Shown here one piece after another: positions 1-8,671 of a stretch of DNA of 64,000 nt (positions are counted from its first letter, which is position 1; every line of letters starts with the position of its first letter). Source of the stretch: Desulfosediminicola flagellatus. GTDB lineage: Bacteria; Desulfobacterota; Desulfobulbia; Desulfobulbales; Desulfocapsaceae. The notes under the pieces were generated by a model that worked only from the letters and a program-made list of their open reading frames with translations, made no database searches and had not been told where the DNA came from. The stretch lies in contig NZ_CP050698.1 in NCBI RefSeq assembly GCF_005116655.2, positions 4,938,001 to 5,002,000 on the forward strand, given 5' to 3'. The translations under genes and the position numbers were made by a program.

Positions 1-325
1 GAATGGAGATAAGCCCGCATTCTTTTGTTGATTTAATCACTTCGATATCGCAATGTGGAGAAATTATGAGTTTTCCCCCAGCATCCCTGACCTGCATGAC
101 CTGGTCAGGCCTGGTTACAGTTCCCGCGCCGATTATAGCTGACTCACCAAAGTGAGTTGCCATCCGACGAATTGTTTCATATGGCTCTGGAGAGTTTAAT
201 GGGTTCTCAATGACTTGAAAGCCCTCACCAATGAGCAAACCAGCATATTCTACAGCTTCATCCGGTTCGATGCCACGGGTGATAGCGATAAAGGGAAATG
301 ATTGGAGTGATGTTTTAAAGTTCAT
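1..325 (-). CDS. dgoA: 2-dehydro-3-deoxy-6-phosphogalactonate aldolase (partial, N-terminal part)
   Basis: KDPGal aldolase splits 2-dehydro-3-deoxy-6-phosphogalactonate into pyruvate and glyceraldehyde 3-phosphate, the last step of D-galactonate breakdown. About 108 codons are visible before the gene leaves the window at its left edge. The protein starts MNFKTSLQSFPFIAITRGI and shows family landmarks: FQVIENPLNSPEP (the conserved Glu of the first beta strands), IIGAGTV, and GGKLIISPH. The start ATG lies 6 bases after the dgoK stop, so the two genes are almost certainly cotranscribed. The catalytic Schiff-base lysine would be in the missing part. Confidence in the family is high because of both motif match and dgo context. 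Confidence 0.9.
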   Translation of the reverse strand, partial: MNFKTSLQSFPFIAITRGIEPDEAVEYAGLLIGEGFQVIENPLNSPEPYETIRRMATHFGESAIIGAGTVTRPDQVMQVRDAGGKLIISPHCDIEVIKSTKECGLISI

Positions 326-331
326 AATATC

Positions 332-1234
332 TCAGATGAGTTGTTTAAGGCGCGCAATTCGGAAAAGACCATATGCTGAGACATCAGCTGGTGCAGATTG
401 CGCTGTAATTCCAAACTGTTCCAATGCGGACAGATACAGCTCTGTCAGGTGTGGTTCAGCCAGTACACATACCGTCCCTGTTGGAGTATAGCCAGCCTTT
501 AGAGCTTCACCAATTTCTGTGCCGATAAGAATGCCGGAAAGATAGCTCTCGGTACCAGCATCTTCCGATAATCCAAGTATATCCTTTACGCGTGTTTGAA
601 AGAGACTGGAAAGTAATCCTTTACCCTTTCCAATGCTATTGTAGCCCTCATCAACACCTTTCCTGAAACTAACAGGAGACCAGCTCGCTGTTGTAATGGC
701 TCGTAGTATCGTATGGTTTCGAACGGCATTAAAAAGATCGCCTGTCATGAAGGTTGAAAAACTTGTAAGTATCCCGTCATGAAGGTTGACCCACTTGGAG
801 TGAGTTCCCGGTAGTATGACTACCTGATCTCCTGATTGCGTAATACCTGCTAACTGGGTCTCCTCCCCCCGCATTATATCAGGGTGTGGTGTGAGCTGTT
901 TTACACCGGGTACAAACCATATCCTGCCCAATGGTTCTGTATCAAGATGCGACAAATTCAATGCGAGATCCTCTGGAGAGGCAGGACACTCCACGTAGTC
1001 TGTCTCAACCCAACCCTGCCTGCTGGTAATCATTCCTGCAGCAACGATCGGCGTTCCCGGAGATATCGTACCTAGCTGTTTGAGTTGCTGACAGAGAGTT
1101 TGTAAGAATTTTCCGTTTTCAATACAGAGTATCCCAGCTTCGCTGTTCACCTTACAGAGGATGTTGCCATGTTCATTTAAAAAGTAGGCCCGGAAGGAGG
1201 TTGTACCCCAGTCAAGAGCGATCAGGTTAGCCAC
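332..1234 (-). CDS. dgoK: 2-dehydro-3-deoxygalactonokinase
   Basis: Phosphorylates 2-dehydro-3-deoxygalactonate with ATP, the middle step of D-galactonate degradation. The 300-residue protein, normal for DgoK, opens with the sugar-kinase phosphate-1 motif IALDWGTTSFRAY and contains GEETQLAG, VILPGTHSKWV (a Gly-Thr-His-Ser-Lys ligand loop) and FSTFMTGDLF, all typical of the family. The start codon is GTG with a GAGGTG ribosome binding site ten bases upstream. It precedes dgoA in a two-gene operon that diverges from dgoD across a 135-bp intergenic region. Confidence 0.93.
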   Translation of the reverse strand: MANLIALDWGTTSFRAYFLNEHGNILCKVNSEAGILCIENGKFLQTLCQQLKQLGTISPGTPIVAAGMITSRQGWVETDYVECPASPEDLALNLSHLDTEPLGRIWFVPGVKQLTPHPDIMRGEETQLAGITQSGDQVVILPGTHSKWVNLHDGILTSFSTFMTGDLFNAVRNHTILRAITTASWSPVSFRKGVDEGYNSIGKGKGLLSSLFQTRVKDILGLSEDAGTESYLSGILIGTEIGEALKAGYTPTGTVCVLAEPHLTELYLSALEQFGITAQSAPADVSAYGLFRIARLKQLI

Positions 1235-1254
1235 AATTCACCTCATAATTAATA

Positions 1255-1283
1255 TTGACGTCAACAATCAAACCAGTGTACAC
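1255..1283. promoter_or_regulatory. candidate operator palindromes between dgoK and dgoD
   Basis: The 135-bp divergent region contains two perfect palindromes close together: TTGACGTCAA (1255-1264) and GTGTACAC (1276-1283). A FadR-type GntR repressor gene (dgoR) lies in the adjacent operon, so either palindrome could be its operator controlling both directions. The sequences are seen directly; the regulator assignment is inference and neither matches a consensus I can quote exactly. Confidence 0.4.
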
Positions 1284-1369
1284 ATATTTTATACAACTTA
1301 AAAATAGTATTTTCTCACCATAGATAAAATACACAACTGATAACGAAGAGTACTTTGTAGAGATAACCT

Positions 1370-2518
1370 ATGAAAATACACTCATATTCAACCTGGATCG
1401 TCCCTCCTCGTTGGCTCTTTTTAAAGATAGAGACCAATACAGGTATTGTCGGCTGGGGAGAACCTGTCATTGAAGGTAAGGCCCATACGGTTGAAACGGC
1501 TGTCCACGAAATGATGGATTATCTCATAGGTAAAGACCCTGCCCGGATTGAGGATATTTGGCAGGAACTCTACCGGGGCGCATTTTATCGGGGTGGCCCT
1601 ATCCTGATGAGTGCACTTGCAGGCATCGACCAGGCTCTTTGGGATATAAAAGGCAAACATTTCAACACACCAGTTTACGACCTGCTGGGGGGCCGTTGTC
1701 GCGATAAAATACGAGTTTATCAATGGATTGGAGGCGACAGGCCATCTGATGTCGGCAAAGCTGCAAAAGAAGCTATGGACAGTGGTGCTACAGCGGTGAA
1801 GATGAATGGCACAGAGGAAATGCAGATCGTCGACAGCCATAAGAAAATCGATGAACTCGTCGAGCGGGTAGCTGCTATTCGTCAATCCTGCGGGCCGTAT
1901 TTTGATATCGGAGTAGATTTTCACGGCCGGGTCCATAAGCCCATGGCCAGAATTATAGCAAAAGAGCTTGAGCAGTTTAAGCTGATGTTTATAGAGGAGC
2001 CGGTCCTCTCGGAAAACCTCGAAGAAATGATCGAAATCCGAAGGCACTGCAATATTCCTATTGCTGCCGGAGAGCGACTTTTCAGCCGCTATGATTTCAA
2101 GAAGGTGTTTGAATCCGGCGCAGTCGACATCATCCAGCCAGACCTTTCACATGCTGGTGGTATTACTGAATGCCGTAAAATAGCAGCCATGGCTGAAGCT
2201 TATGACGTCGCTTTGGCACCGCATTGTCCACTTGGCCCCATTGCTCTGGCAGCGTGTTTGCAACTTGATGCAGTGAGTTATAACGCGTTCATTCAGGAGC
2301 AGAGCCTGGGCATACACTACAATCAGGGAAATGATCTACTTGATTATCTCGTAGATCCAGAGGTGTTCAGCTGCAAAGACGGCTATGTAGAACTCCCCTC
2401 CGGCCCTGGGCTTGGTATAGAAATCAATGAAGAAAAAGTACAAGAACGTGCTGTTGAAGGACATCGATGGCGCAATCCAGTATGGCGACATCGTGACGGC
2501 TCAATAGCTGAATGGTAG
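1370..2518 (+). CDS. dgoD: D-galactonate dehydratase
   Basis: Enolase-superfamily enzyme that dehydrates D-galactonate to 2-dehydro-3-deoxy-D-galactonate, using Mg2+. The 382-residue length equals that of E. coli DgoD, and the similarity is very clear by eye: PPRWLFLKIET, GWGEPVIEGKA, FYRGGPILMSALAGIDQA, FHGRVHKPMA, FIEEPVLSEN, QPDLSHAGGITE, APHCPLGPIALAACL and the ending WRHRDGSIAEW. Metal ligands are expected at the Asp of DFHGR, the second Glu of FIEEP and the Glu of AAGER; the HCPLGP histidine is the catalytic base. It is first gene of a rightward operon with dgoR, a TRAP transporter and gntK. Confidence 0.97.
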   Translation: MKIHSYSTWIVPPRWLFLKIETNTGIVGWGEPVIEGKAHTVETAVHEMMDYLIGKDPARIEDIWQELYRGAFYRGGPILMSALAGIDQALWDIKGKHFNTPVYDLLGGRCRDKIRVYQWIGGDRPSDVGKAAKEAMDSGATAVKMNGTEEMQIVDSHKKIDELVERVAAIRQSCGPYFDIGVDFHGRVHKPMARIIAKELEQFKLMFIEEPVLSENLEEMIEIRRHCNIPIAAGERLFSRYDFKKVFESGAVDIIQPDLSHAGGITECRKIAAMAEAYDVALAPHCPLGPIALAACLQLDAVSYNAFIQEQSLGIHYNQGNDLLDYLVDPEVFSCKDGYVELPSGPGLGIEINEEKVQERAVEGHRWRNPVWRHRDGSIAEW

Positions 2519-2540
2519 CAAAAAAAACGTGAGTGAATTA

Positions 2541-3323
2541 ATGACAGAATTACGTCCATATACATATAGCAGTCCAGCAAATATAAAACATCCGAAAGTG
2601 CGGTGGCAGGTCATTGAACACCTGTTGCATCAGGTACTCTCCCAGTCATTAAAGGTCGGAGAACAATTACCAGGAACAACAGATCTTTGCAGCGCTCTCG
2701 GCGTTAGCAGAACAGCTGTCCGTGAGGCAATTTCTGTTCTGGTCTCGAAAGGAATGGTCTCTTCTAAACAGGGTGAGGGATCAACAGTTCAACCTCTTTC
2801 ATCATGGATGCTGCTCGACCCGGAGGTGTTATGCTGGCTACGCGAAAGTGACATGGCCATTTCTATCATTGAACACCTTCTGGAGATACGACTCATCATT
2901 GAGCCAGAGGCAGCTGCACTTGCCTCTATCAGGGGGAGTATGGAGCAATTTATGGCCATGTCTGAAGCGCTAGGCAGAATGAGCACGGGCGAAAGTTTGC
3001 GCACTCCGGAGTCGACCCAGGGCGATATTGATTTTCACAACATAATATTAGAGTCTTCAGGCAATATTTTTCTTTCCAGATTACGGGATCTCTGCATGGT
3101 CTCTGTCGAGTTGATTGTCCGCTTAACCTTTGAGAAGGTCGAATCGGTATCAGTAAGTATTGATAACCATCAACGACTTCTTGAGGCTATACGCTCGCGA
3201 AAACCAGAGCTTGCAAGACAGGAAGCACGGCGGGTTTTATGCAAAACTGTTCACGATCTGCAGGATCTCAACATTCCCTTTCGAAGAGACATTCTTCAGT
3301 ACTTTGAAGCGGAAAGCAAGTAA
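2541..3323 (+). CDS. dgoR: FadR/GntR-family transcriptional regulator, probable galactonate regulator
   Basis: Predicted repressor of the dgo genes. The N-terminal winged helix (about residues 20-85) has the GntR signature: SLKVGEQLPGTTDLCSALGVSRTAVREAISVLVSKGMV. The C-terminal half is an all-helical FCD ligand-binding domain with LEIRLIIEPEAAALA, DIDFHNIILESSGN and DNHQRLLEAI; Asp and His residues there normally bind a metal at the effector site. A GTG at 2529 would add four residues, but the ATG at 2541 has GTGAG at a better distance, so it is preferred. It lies directly after dgoD, matching DgoR of enterobacteria, whose effector is D-galactonate. Confidence 0.85.
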   Translation: MTELRPYTYSSPANIKHPKVRWQVIEHLLHQVLSQSLKVGEQLPGTTDLCSALGVSRTAVREAISVLVSKGMVSSKQGEGSTVQPLSSWMLLDPEVLCWLRESDMAISIIEHLLEIRLIIEPEAAALASIRGSMEQFMAMSEALGRMSTGESLRTPESTQGDIDFHNIILESSGNIFLSRLRDLCMVSVELIVRLTFEKVESVSVSIDNHQRLLEAIRSRKPELARQEARRVLCKTVHDLQDLNIPFRRDILQYFEAESK

Positions 3324-3422
3324 GCAGATCACCTGAATCCAGAGCCGTAGTCAGGAAAAATTGAGGAGCCTTGCGGGTAATTGAACCAGTAGGGCTGAAT
3401 GCAAAACAACGAGGAGGAAAGT

Positions 3423-4436
3423 ATGTTGAAAAAGGTATTGGGTAGCGCAGTAGTTGCACTTGCACTGGCATGCAGTCCGGCGATGGCGAAGCAGAACTAC
3501 GAGTGGACCTTCCAGTCCTCTGACCAGCCAGGCATTTTCATGTTCCAGATGGCTGAGAACTACAGCAAATGGATGCAGGAGATGACTGACGGGCAGGTCA
3601 AGATTTCTGTTGCCTCTACTGGTTCTGTAGTGCAGTACAACGAAACTCTGGACTCAGTGAGTGCAGGAATCCTGCAGGGTGAGTTCACGGATCCTTCCTA
3701 CTTTGCGGGTCACGATCCCGCTTTTGGTCTTATCGGGAACACTGTTGGAGCGTTCGGCCATCCATCTGAGGCACTGAAGTTTATCAATTACGGTGGCGGC
3801 AAGGAGATCTTCCAGAAGCTCTATGACAAATACAACGTGCATTTGATTGGTGTTGTTATCACCGGTGTTGAAGCTTTCGTGTCTTCCAAACCACTTAACG
3901 GTGTAGCTGATCTCAAAGGCCTTAAGATGCGTGCACCTGAAGGAATGGTACAGAAGGTATTTGCTGCAGCAGGCGCAGCTCCTGTAAATCTGCCTGGCTC
4001 TGAGGTCTACACTTCATTAGAGAAAGGCGTCATTGATGCTGCTGATTACACACTGTTTTCAGTAAATCATAAGCAGGGCATGCATAAGATTGGCAAGTAT
4101 CCCGTATTCCCTGGCTTTCATTCCATGCCTCTACAAGTTGTCACCATCAACAAGGATATCTGGGATGGTCTGCCAAAGTCCATTCAGACCATGATGGAAA
4201 CCGGCGTCTGGCGTCTCGCTACAGAGGTGTTCTTCCAGTATGAAATGCAGGATCTGGAGGCTGCAGCCAAGGCTCGGGCCGAAGGCATTCAGATTTCTGA
4301 CTGGTCACTGGAAGAACGTGCAAAGTTCAGAAATATAGCACGTGGCCAGTGGGAAAGCGTAACCAAACAGTCGCCGATTGCTAAAGAGTATGCAGAAGCG
4401 CTGGTGAAGTTTATGAAGTCACAGGGTTTGATGTAA
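3423..4436 (+). CDS. dctP: TRAP transporter substrate-binding protein, DctP family
   Basis: Periplasmic solute receptor of a TRAP transporter; from its position it probably binds D-galactonate or a related sugar acid. A signal peptide is obvious (LKKVLGSAVVALALACSPAMA), and the mature protein has DctP-family segments: WTFQSSDQPG, LKGLKMRAPEG, the conserved substrate-carboxylate Arg region MRAPEGMVQKVFAAAGAAPVN (arginine at the MRAP position), GVIDAADYTLFS and VVTINKDIWDGL. An upstream GTG-like extension to 3399 was rejected because the ATG at 3423 has a strong GAGGAGG site. A terminator-like hairpin separates it from dctQ. Confidence 0.92.
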   Translation: MLKKVLGSAVVALALACSPAMAKQNYEWTFQSSDQPGIFMFQMAENYSKWMQEMTDGQVKISVASTGSVVQYNETLDSVSAGILQGEFTDPSYFAGHDPAFGLIGNTVGAFGHPSEALKFINYGGGKEIFQKLYDKYNVHLIGVVITGVEAFVSSKPLNGVADLKGLKMRAPEGMVQKVFAAAGAAPVNLPGSEVYTSLEKGVIDAADYTLFSVNHKQGMHKIGKYPVFPGFHSMPLQVVTINKDIWDGLPKSIQTMMETGVWRLATEVFFQYEMQDLEAAAKARAEGIQISDWSLEERAKFRNIARGQWESVTKQSPIAKEYAEALVKFMKSQGLM

Positions 4437-4445
4437 TGTCCCCTG

Positions 4446-4485
4446 CTGTTTCAGGCAGCCTGCGTTGCTGCCTGAAACAGTTTTT
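4446..4485 (+). terminator. strong hairpin plus T5 between dctP and dctQ
   Basis: A perfect 14-bp inverted repeat (CTGTTTCAGGCAGC, 7-base loop, then its complement) is followed by TTTTT. It lies between the solute-binding-protein gene and the permease genes. Such hairpins commonly act as partial terminators or 3' stabilisers that let the binding protein be made in excess over the membrane subunits. Confidence 0.8.
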
Positions 4486-4499
4486 CAAGGAGAGCAGAA

Positions 4500-5072
4500 A
4501 TGAGCTCAAATACTGAGATTCCGCGGACAATTACCGGGCAACCGATGTCACGCCTGGATATCTGGATTGTAAAACTTGGTAACGTGGTTGGCTGGCTCTA
4601 TTTTGTTGCGGTGGTTATCAGCGTTTTCGAGGTGGTTATGCGCTATGGATTTGACCGCCCGACAACCTGGGCACATGAGACGACTCTCATGCTGGTCGGA
4701 ATTGGCATGCTCTGGGGTGGCTCTTACTGCATGGCAGAAGACCGGCACATCAGGGTTACCGTGATCCGAGACGCCATGGGCAAAAAGACCCGTCGCATAG
4801 TTGATGTAATTGTCGGTGTTCTAAATCTGCTGTTCTGCGCAGGGCTTGCCTGGGCTGGATATTTGATGACCCAGAAAGCATTATTTGACCCGACAGGCGT
4901 TTTCCGCGCTCAGCGATCCGGTTCAGCGTTTAACTCACCGGCTCCAGCAGTCGTAAAAACGGTGCTATTTATAGTTGTAGCACTTATGACCCTGCAGGCA
5001 ATACAGCAACTCTGGGCCAAAATTACGCTACTACGTCAGATGAAATCGGAAAAAGAGCACAAAGCCGAATAA
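4500..5072 (+). CDS. dctQ: TRAP transporter small permease, DctQ family
   Basis: Small four-helix membrane subunit of the TRAP transporter. The 190-residue protein has predicted membrane spans near residues 28-48, 63-83, 103-123 and 148-168. The segment VVMRYGFDRPTTWAHETTLMLVGIG (Arg-Tyr, and the tryptophan/glutamate of the second helix) is typical of DctQ, as is ASYCMAEDRHI-like GGSYCMAEDRHIRV. The start has an AAGGAG site. It is followed 21 bases later by the large permease gene. Confidence 0.9.
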   Translation: MSSNTEIPRTITGQPMSRLDIWIVKLGNVVGWLYFVAVVISVFEVVMRYGFDRPTTWAHETTLMLVGIGMLWGGSYCMAEDRHIRVTVIRDAMGKKTRRIVDVIVGVLNLLFCAGLAWAGYLMTQKALFDPTGVFRAQRSGSAFNSPAPAVVKTVLFIVVALMTLQAIQQLWAKITLLRQMKSEKEHKAE

Positions 5073-5093
5073 TACGCACAAAGGAGTCGCTGA

Positions 5094-6416
5094 ATGTTTG
5101 AATTATCTGCACTCGGTGTCGAATGGGGAACCTTTCTGCTGTTCGGCATGATGATCGTCCTATTAATGATGGGAAAACCGCTGGCGTATTTAACCGGTTT
5201 TGTTGCTATGTTTTTTGCAATCGGCTGGTTCGGGCCAAATGTCCTGCCTCTGTTAACGAGCAGAATATATAGCTTTGTCGGCGAATATACGCTTATTGCT
5301 GTACCGATGTTTGTACTGATGGCTTCGCTGCTGGATCGTACAAATATAGCCAAAGATCTGTATAACGCCATGCAGTTTTTCGGTGGCCGAATCAAGGGTG
5401 GCGTAGCTGTCCAGACCCTGGTTGTGGCTGTGTTTCTCGCAGCTATGAGCGGAATCATTGGCGGGGAGACTGTACTTCTCGGCATGCTGGCGCTGCCCCA
5501 GATGTTGCGCCTCGGATATGATAAAAAACTTGCAATTGGTACTGTCTGTGCCGGTGGATCTTTAGGAACGATGGTCCCGCCCAGTATCGTACTGATTATT
5601 TATGGTCTTACCGCAAATGTATCAATCGGTGACCTGTTTACTGCGGCAGTAATGCCAGCGCTTATGCTGGCCGGATTTTACCTGGTCTACATCCTGGTTA
5701 GATGCCATCTGCAACCTAGTCTTGCCCCTACAGCTTCAGGCGACGAGCTTGATGATTTTGGTGGCATCGGCAAAGTGATCATGGATATTGCCGCACCGGG
5801 AATTATCATTGTATTTGTACTCGGTTCTATCTATGGCGGCATCGCCTCGGTCACTGAGGCAGCAAGTGTTGGCGTCACAGCAGTTTTACTGCTCGCAGCA
5901 GTCAGACGTGAGTTGAAATTTTCGGTTCTGCAGGAGTCTCTCGTACAGACCATGCGGACATGCGGCATGATCATCTGGATTGGTATCTCCGCCAGCGCAC
6001 TGATTGGTGTCTATAACCTCATGGGAGGAAGCAGGTTTGTCCAGGGAATGATCCTCGGCCTTGATGTCAGTCCTTTGCTGATTATCCTACTCATGATGGG
6101 AATACTTATTTTCCTAGGGATGTTTATGGACTGGATAGGCATTGCCCTTCTTACTATGCCAATTTTTGTCCCGATAGTAACAGGGTTGGGATATGACCCT
6201 GTCTGGTTTGGCGTGGTGTTCTGTATGAATATGCAGGTATCGTTTTTAAGCCCGCCGTTCGGGCCAGCCGCGTTCTACCTTAAAAGTGTTGCGCCTCCTG
6301 AGATTACACTTATCGACATCTTTTCTTCAGTATGGCCATTTATTCTTATGCAGCTACTCGCGCTTGCCCTGGTTGTCTTAAACCCAGGCATTGCGTTGTG
6401 GTTGGTAAATCTTTAA
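5094..6416 (+). CDS. dctM: TRAP transporter large permease, DctM family
   Basis: Large ion-coupled permease subunit, 440 residues with about 12 membrane spans, the usual DctM size. Diagnostic stretches are MGKPLAYLTGFVAM, PMFVLMASLLDRTNIAKDLYNA, MSGIIGGETVLLGMLALP, GGSLGTMVPPSIVLIIYG, GMFMDWIGIALLTMPIFVPI and SFLSPPFGPAAFYLKSVAP near the C terminus. The Gly/Ser/Thr-rich loops at the two pseudo-repeats are where sodium and substrate are coordinated in this family. It completes the DctPQM set, expected to carry galactonate in place of the MFS permease DgoT found in enterobacteria. Confidence 0.95.
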   Translation: MFELSALGVEWGTFLLFGMMIVLLMMGKPLAYLTGFVAMFFAIGWFGPNVLPLLTSRIYSFVGEYTLIAVPMFVLMASLLDRTNIAKDLYNAMQFFGGRIKGGVAVQTLVVAVFLAAMSGIIGGETVLLGMLALPQMLRLGYDKKLAIGTVCAGGSLGTMVPPSIVLIIYGLTANVSIGDLFTAAVMPALMLAGFYLVYILVRCHLQPSLAPTASGDELDDFGGIGKVIMDIAAPGIIIVFVLGSIYGGIASVTEAASVGVTAVLLLAAVRRELKFSVLQESLVQTMRTCGMIIWIGISASALIGVYNLMGGSRFVQGMILGLDVSPLLIILLMMGILIFLGMFMDWIGIALLTMPIFVPIVTGLGYDPVWFGVVFCMNMQVSFLSPPFGPAAFYLKSVAPPEITLIDIFSSVWPFILMQLLALALVVLNPGIALWLVNL

Positions 6417-6424
6417 TCCGGTAA

Positions 6425-6913
6425 ATGATGGTAATAGTGCTCACAGGCCCAATGGGGTGCGGGAAAACCACTATCGGAAAGCTTCTCGCAAACCGCCTTG
6501 GTTGGCGGTTTGCCGATGGAGATGATTTTCACCCCCCTGCCAATATTGCGAAAATGAAGGCAGGATTACCTCTTGGCGATGAAGACCGATATCCATGGCT
6601 GCATATTCTTCATGCTGCTATTGAGAAAGCAGTATCAGACAACGACAATCTTATCCTTGCCTGTTCTGCCTTGAAGCAGGAATACAGGAAACTGCTTGGT
6701 ATTAACCAGCAATCTGTAATTTCGGTCTATTTACAGGGCAGCCCGGAACTGCTTCGTGAACGGATTGAAACCCGTACACATCTGTATATGGATAAAGGCC
6801 TGCTTGAAAGCCAGTTAAACACACTAGAAGAACCAACGAGCGGTTTGATTGTCAGTATTGCTGATAGCCCAGAGGCCATAGTCGATTCAATTATCTACAG
6901 CATATCAGCCTGA
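6425..6913 (+). CDS. gntK: gluconokinase
   Basis: Phosphorylates D-gluconate to 6-phosphogluconate with ATP. The 162-residue protein has a Walker A loop GPMGCGKTTIG at residues 8-18, then the family signature FADGDDFHPPANIAKMKAGLPLGDEDRYPWL (Asp-Asp-Phe-His substrate region), and LACSALKQEYRKLL with the base-contact and lid residues. It starts 8 bases after dctM with only a weak ribosome site, suggesting translational coupling. Together with the downstream gnd gene it implies that the transporter operon also handles gluconate or an intermediate converted to it. Confidence 0.93.
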   Translation: MMVIVLTGPMGCGKTTIGKLLANRLGWRFADGDDFHPPANIAKMKAGLPLGDEDRYPWLHILHAAIEKAVSDNDNLILACSALKQEYRKLLGINQQSVISVYLQGSPELLRERIETRTHLYMDKGLLESQLNTLEEPTSGLIVSIADSPEAIVDSIIYSISA

Positions 6914-7222
6914 ATTGCTCACCATTGCGAGCAAACCACGCATTTAAGCCGTTTGTTTATGCAGTAACGCCTCACTCCTCACCCCTCCTCTCCTCTCGCC
7001 TCACTTTCTGTTGCTGAGGGCTGAGACTGACGGCAATATAACTAACTGGTGCCTGAACGAAAACCTGCAATTTTTTTCAAGTTCAAGGCGGCCGATAATT
7101 TTAACCAGAGGAATACACAAAGTATTTTAAGGATTAGAATTTGAGACCTACGAAGAAATTGGGAAAATTGGCGGTTTTAGGTCGGACACTAACTACAATA
7201 CTAGAGGCATAAAGAGACACAA
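6914..7222. other. intergenic region gntK-gnd
   Basis: No gene. A small inverted repeat (TTGCTC, 8-base loop, GAGCAA, 6915-6934) follows the gntK stop but lacks a T tract. A pyrimidine-rich stretch (about 6968-7010) and an AT-rich region before gnd, which could hold its promoter, are all else that is visible. Confidence 0.5.
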
Positions 7223-8671
7223 ATGAAACATACAATAGGGGTGGCAGGCCTTGCCGTAATGGGTGAAAACCTTGTGTTGAACATGGCATCAAAAGGCTTT
7301 TCCGTTGCTGTGTATAACAGGACATACGAAAAGACAGAGCGATTTCTTTCTGGCCGCGCTGAAGGAAAAGAAATCACAGGTTTTCAGGAGATTAAGGATT
7401 TTGTGCAGTCCCTTGAATCTCCACGAAAAATACTGATGATGCTCAAAGCCGGCAACCCTGTCGATCAGTTCATTGAGCAGTTGCTCCCGCATCTCGAAAA
7501 AGGTGACATTGTCATTGACGGCGGCAACTCAAATTATCACGACACTATCCGCCGACAGAACTATCTTGAGGAAAAAGGATTACGTTTTATAGGAACAGGT
7601 GTTTCCGGCGGTGAAGAAGGTGCACTTAAAGGACCTTCCATTATGCCGGGTGGTTCCCTGGAAGCATGGCCTTTTATCGAGCCTGTCTTTACTGCTGCAG
7701 CAGCAAAAGTTGAGGATGGTTCCTCATGTTGTGCCTGGATGGGGCCTGGTGGTGCGGGACATTTCGTTAAAATGGTCCATAACGGTATCGAATATGGCGA
7801 TATGCAACTTATCTGCGAAGCGTACCATTTCATGAAGGTCATTCTTCAAATGAGTCCAGATGAGATCCACTCGGTGTTTGTCCGTTGGAATGAAGGTGAG
7901 CTCAGCAGCTACCTGATTGAGATTACAGCCGACATAACGGCTTATCTCGACACAGATGGCAATCCCTTAGTCGATAAAATCCTTGATGCCGCAGGACAAA
8001 AAGGCACAGGCAAGTGGACCGTGAATGCAGCTCTTGATTTCGGTGTTCCTCTCTCATTGATAAGTGAGTCGGTATTTGGCCGCTGTCTTTCAAGTTTCAA
8101 GGATCTTCGCGTTGCAGCCTCAGAACAGATTCAAGGGAAGGTGTCTGCCTTTGAAGGTAACAAAGAGGAGATACTGAAAGATTTGGGCAGCGCATTATAT
8201 GGGGCAAAAATCATTTCTTATACCCAAGGATTTGGACTACTCCAAGCCGCTTCAGAAGAGCTTGGCTGGGATCTGAATTATGCCGACATAGCGCGCATCT
8301 GGAGAGGTGGATGTATTATCAGGTCTGTCTTCCTCGACAGAATTGCCGACGCTTATACCAAAGATATGAAACTTGCTAATATGCTTTTGGACCCGTATTT
8401 CAATACGACGGTGACAGGTGCCCAGGCAAGTTTGAGACGAGTTATTGTTGCAGCGGTTATGGCGGGAGTACCGATGCCTTGTCATAGTGCAGGGATTAAC
8501 TATCTTGACGGCCTACGCACTGCATATCTTCCTGCAAACCTTCTACAGGCACAGCGAGATTACTTTGGGGCGCATATGTATGAGCGGATTGATAAAGCCC
8601 GCGGAGAATGGTTCCACACCAACTGGACCGGAACTGGTGGTGATACAACCTCTACTGCCTACAGCAAATAA
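7223..8671 (+). CDS. gnd: 6-phosphogluconate dehydrogenase, decarboxylating
   Basis: Oxidises and decarboxylates 6-phosphogluconate to ribulose 5-phosphate with NADP+. The 482-residue length is that of the long (E. coli-type) enzyme. The Rossmann motif GVAGLAVMGENLVLNMASKGF starts at residue 5; the substrate and catalytic region is FIGTGVSGGEEGALKGPSIMPGG and GAGHFVKMVHNGIEYGDMQL, with the catalytic Lys and Asn-Gly-Ile-Glu-Tyr. GTGKWTVNAALDFGVP and RGGCIIRS are also typical. A weak AGAGA precedes the ATG. It probably forms a gluconate-to-pentose-phosphate unit with gntK although 309 bp separate them. Confidence 0.96.
   Translation: MKHTIGVAGLAVMGENLVLNMASKGFSVAVYNRTYEKTERFLSGRAEGKEITGFQEIKDFVQSLESPRKILMMLKAGNPVDQFIEQLLPHLEKGDIVIDGGNSNYHDTIRRQNYLEEKGLRFIGTGVSGGEEGALKGPSIMPGGSLEAWPFIEPVFTAAAAKVEDGSSCCAWMGPGGAGHFVKMVHNGIEYGDMQLICEAYHFMKVILQMSPDEIHSVFVRWNEGELSSYLIEITADITAYLDTDGNPLVDKILDAAGQKGTGKWTVNAALDFGVPLSLISESVFGRCLSSFKDLRVAASEQIQGKVSAFEGNKEEILKDLGSALYGAKIISYTQGFGLLQAASEELGWDLNYADIARIWRGGCIIRSVFLDRIADAYTKDMKLANMLLDPYFNTTVTGAQASLRRVIVAAVMAGVPMPCHSAGINYLDGLRTAYLPANLLQAQRDYFGAHMYERIDKARGEWFHTNWTGTGGDTTSTAYSK

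Noticed and set aside
6968..7060. Shared intergenic repeat family with 42.85-43.0 kb and 55.8 kb.
   Set aside because: Only short pyrimidine-rich words and GCTGAG-type strings are shared; no alignable unit above chance could be shown by eye.
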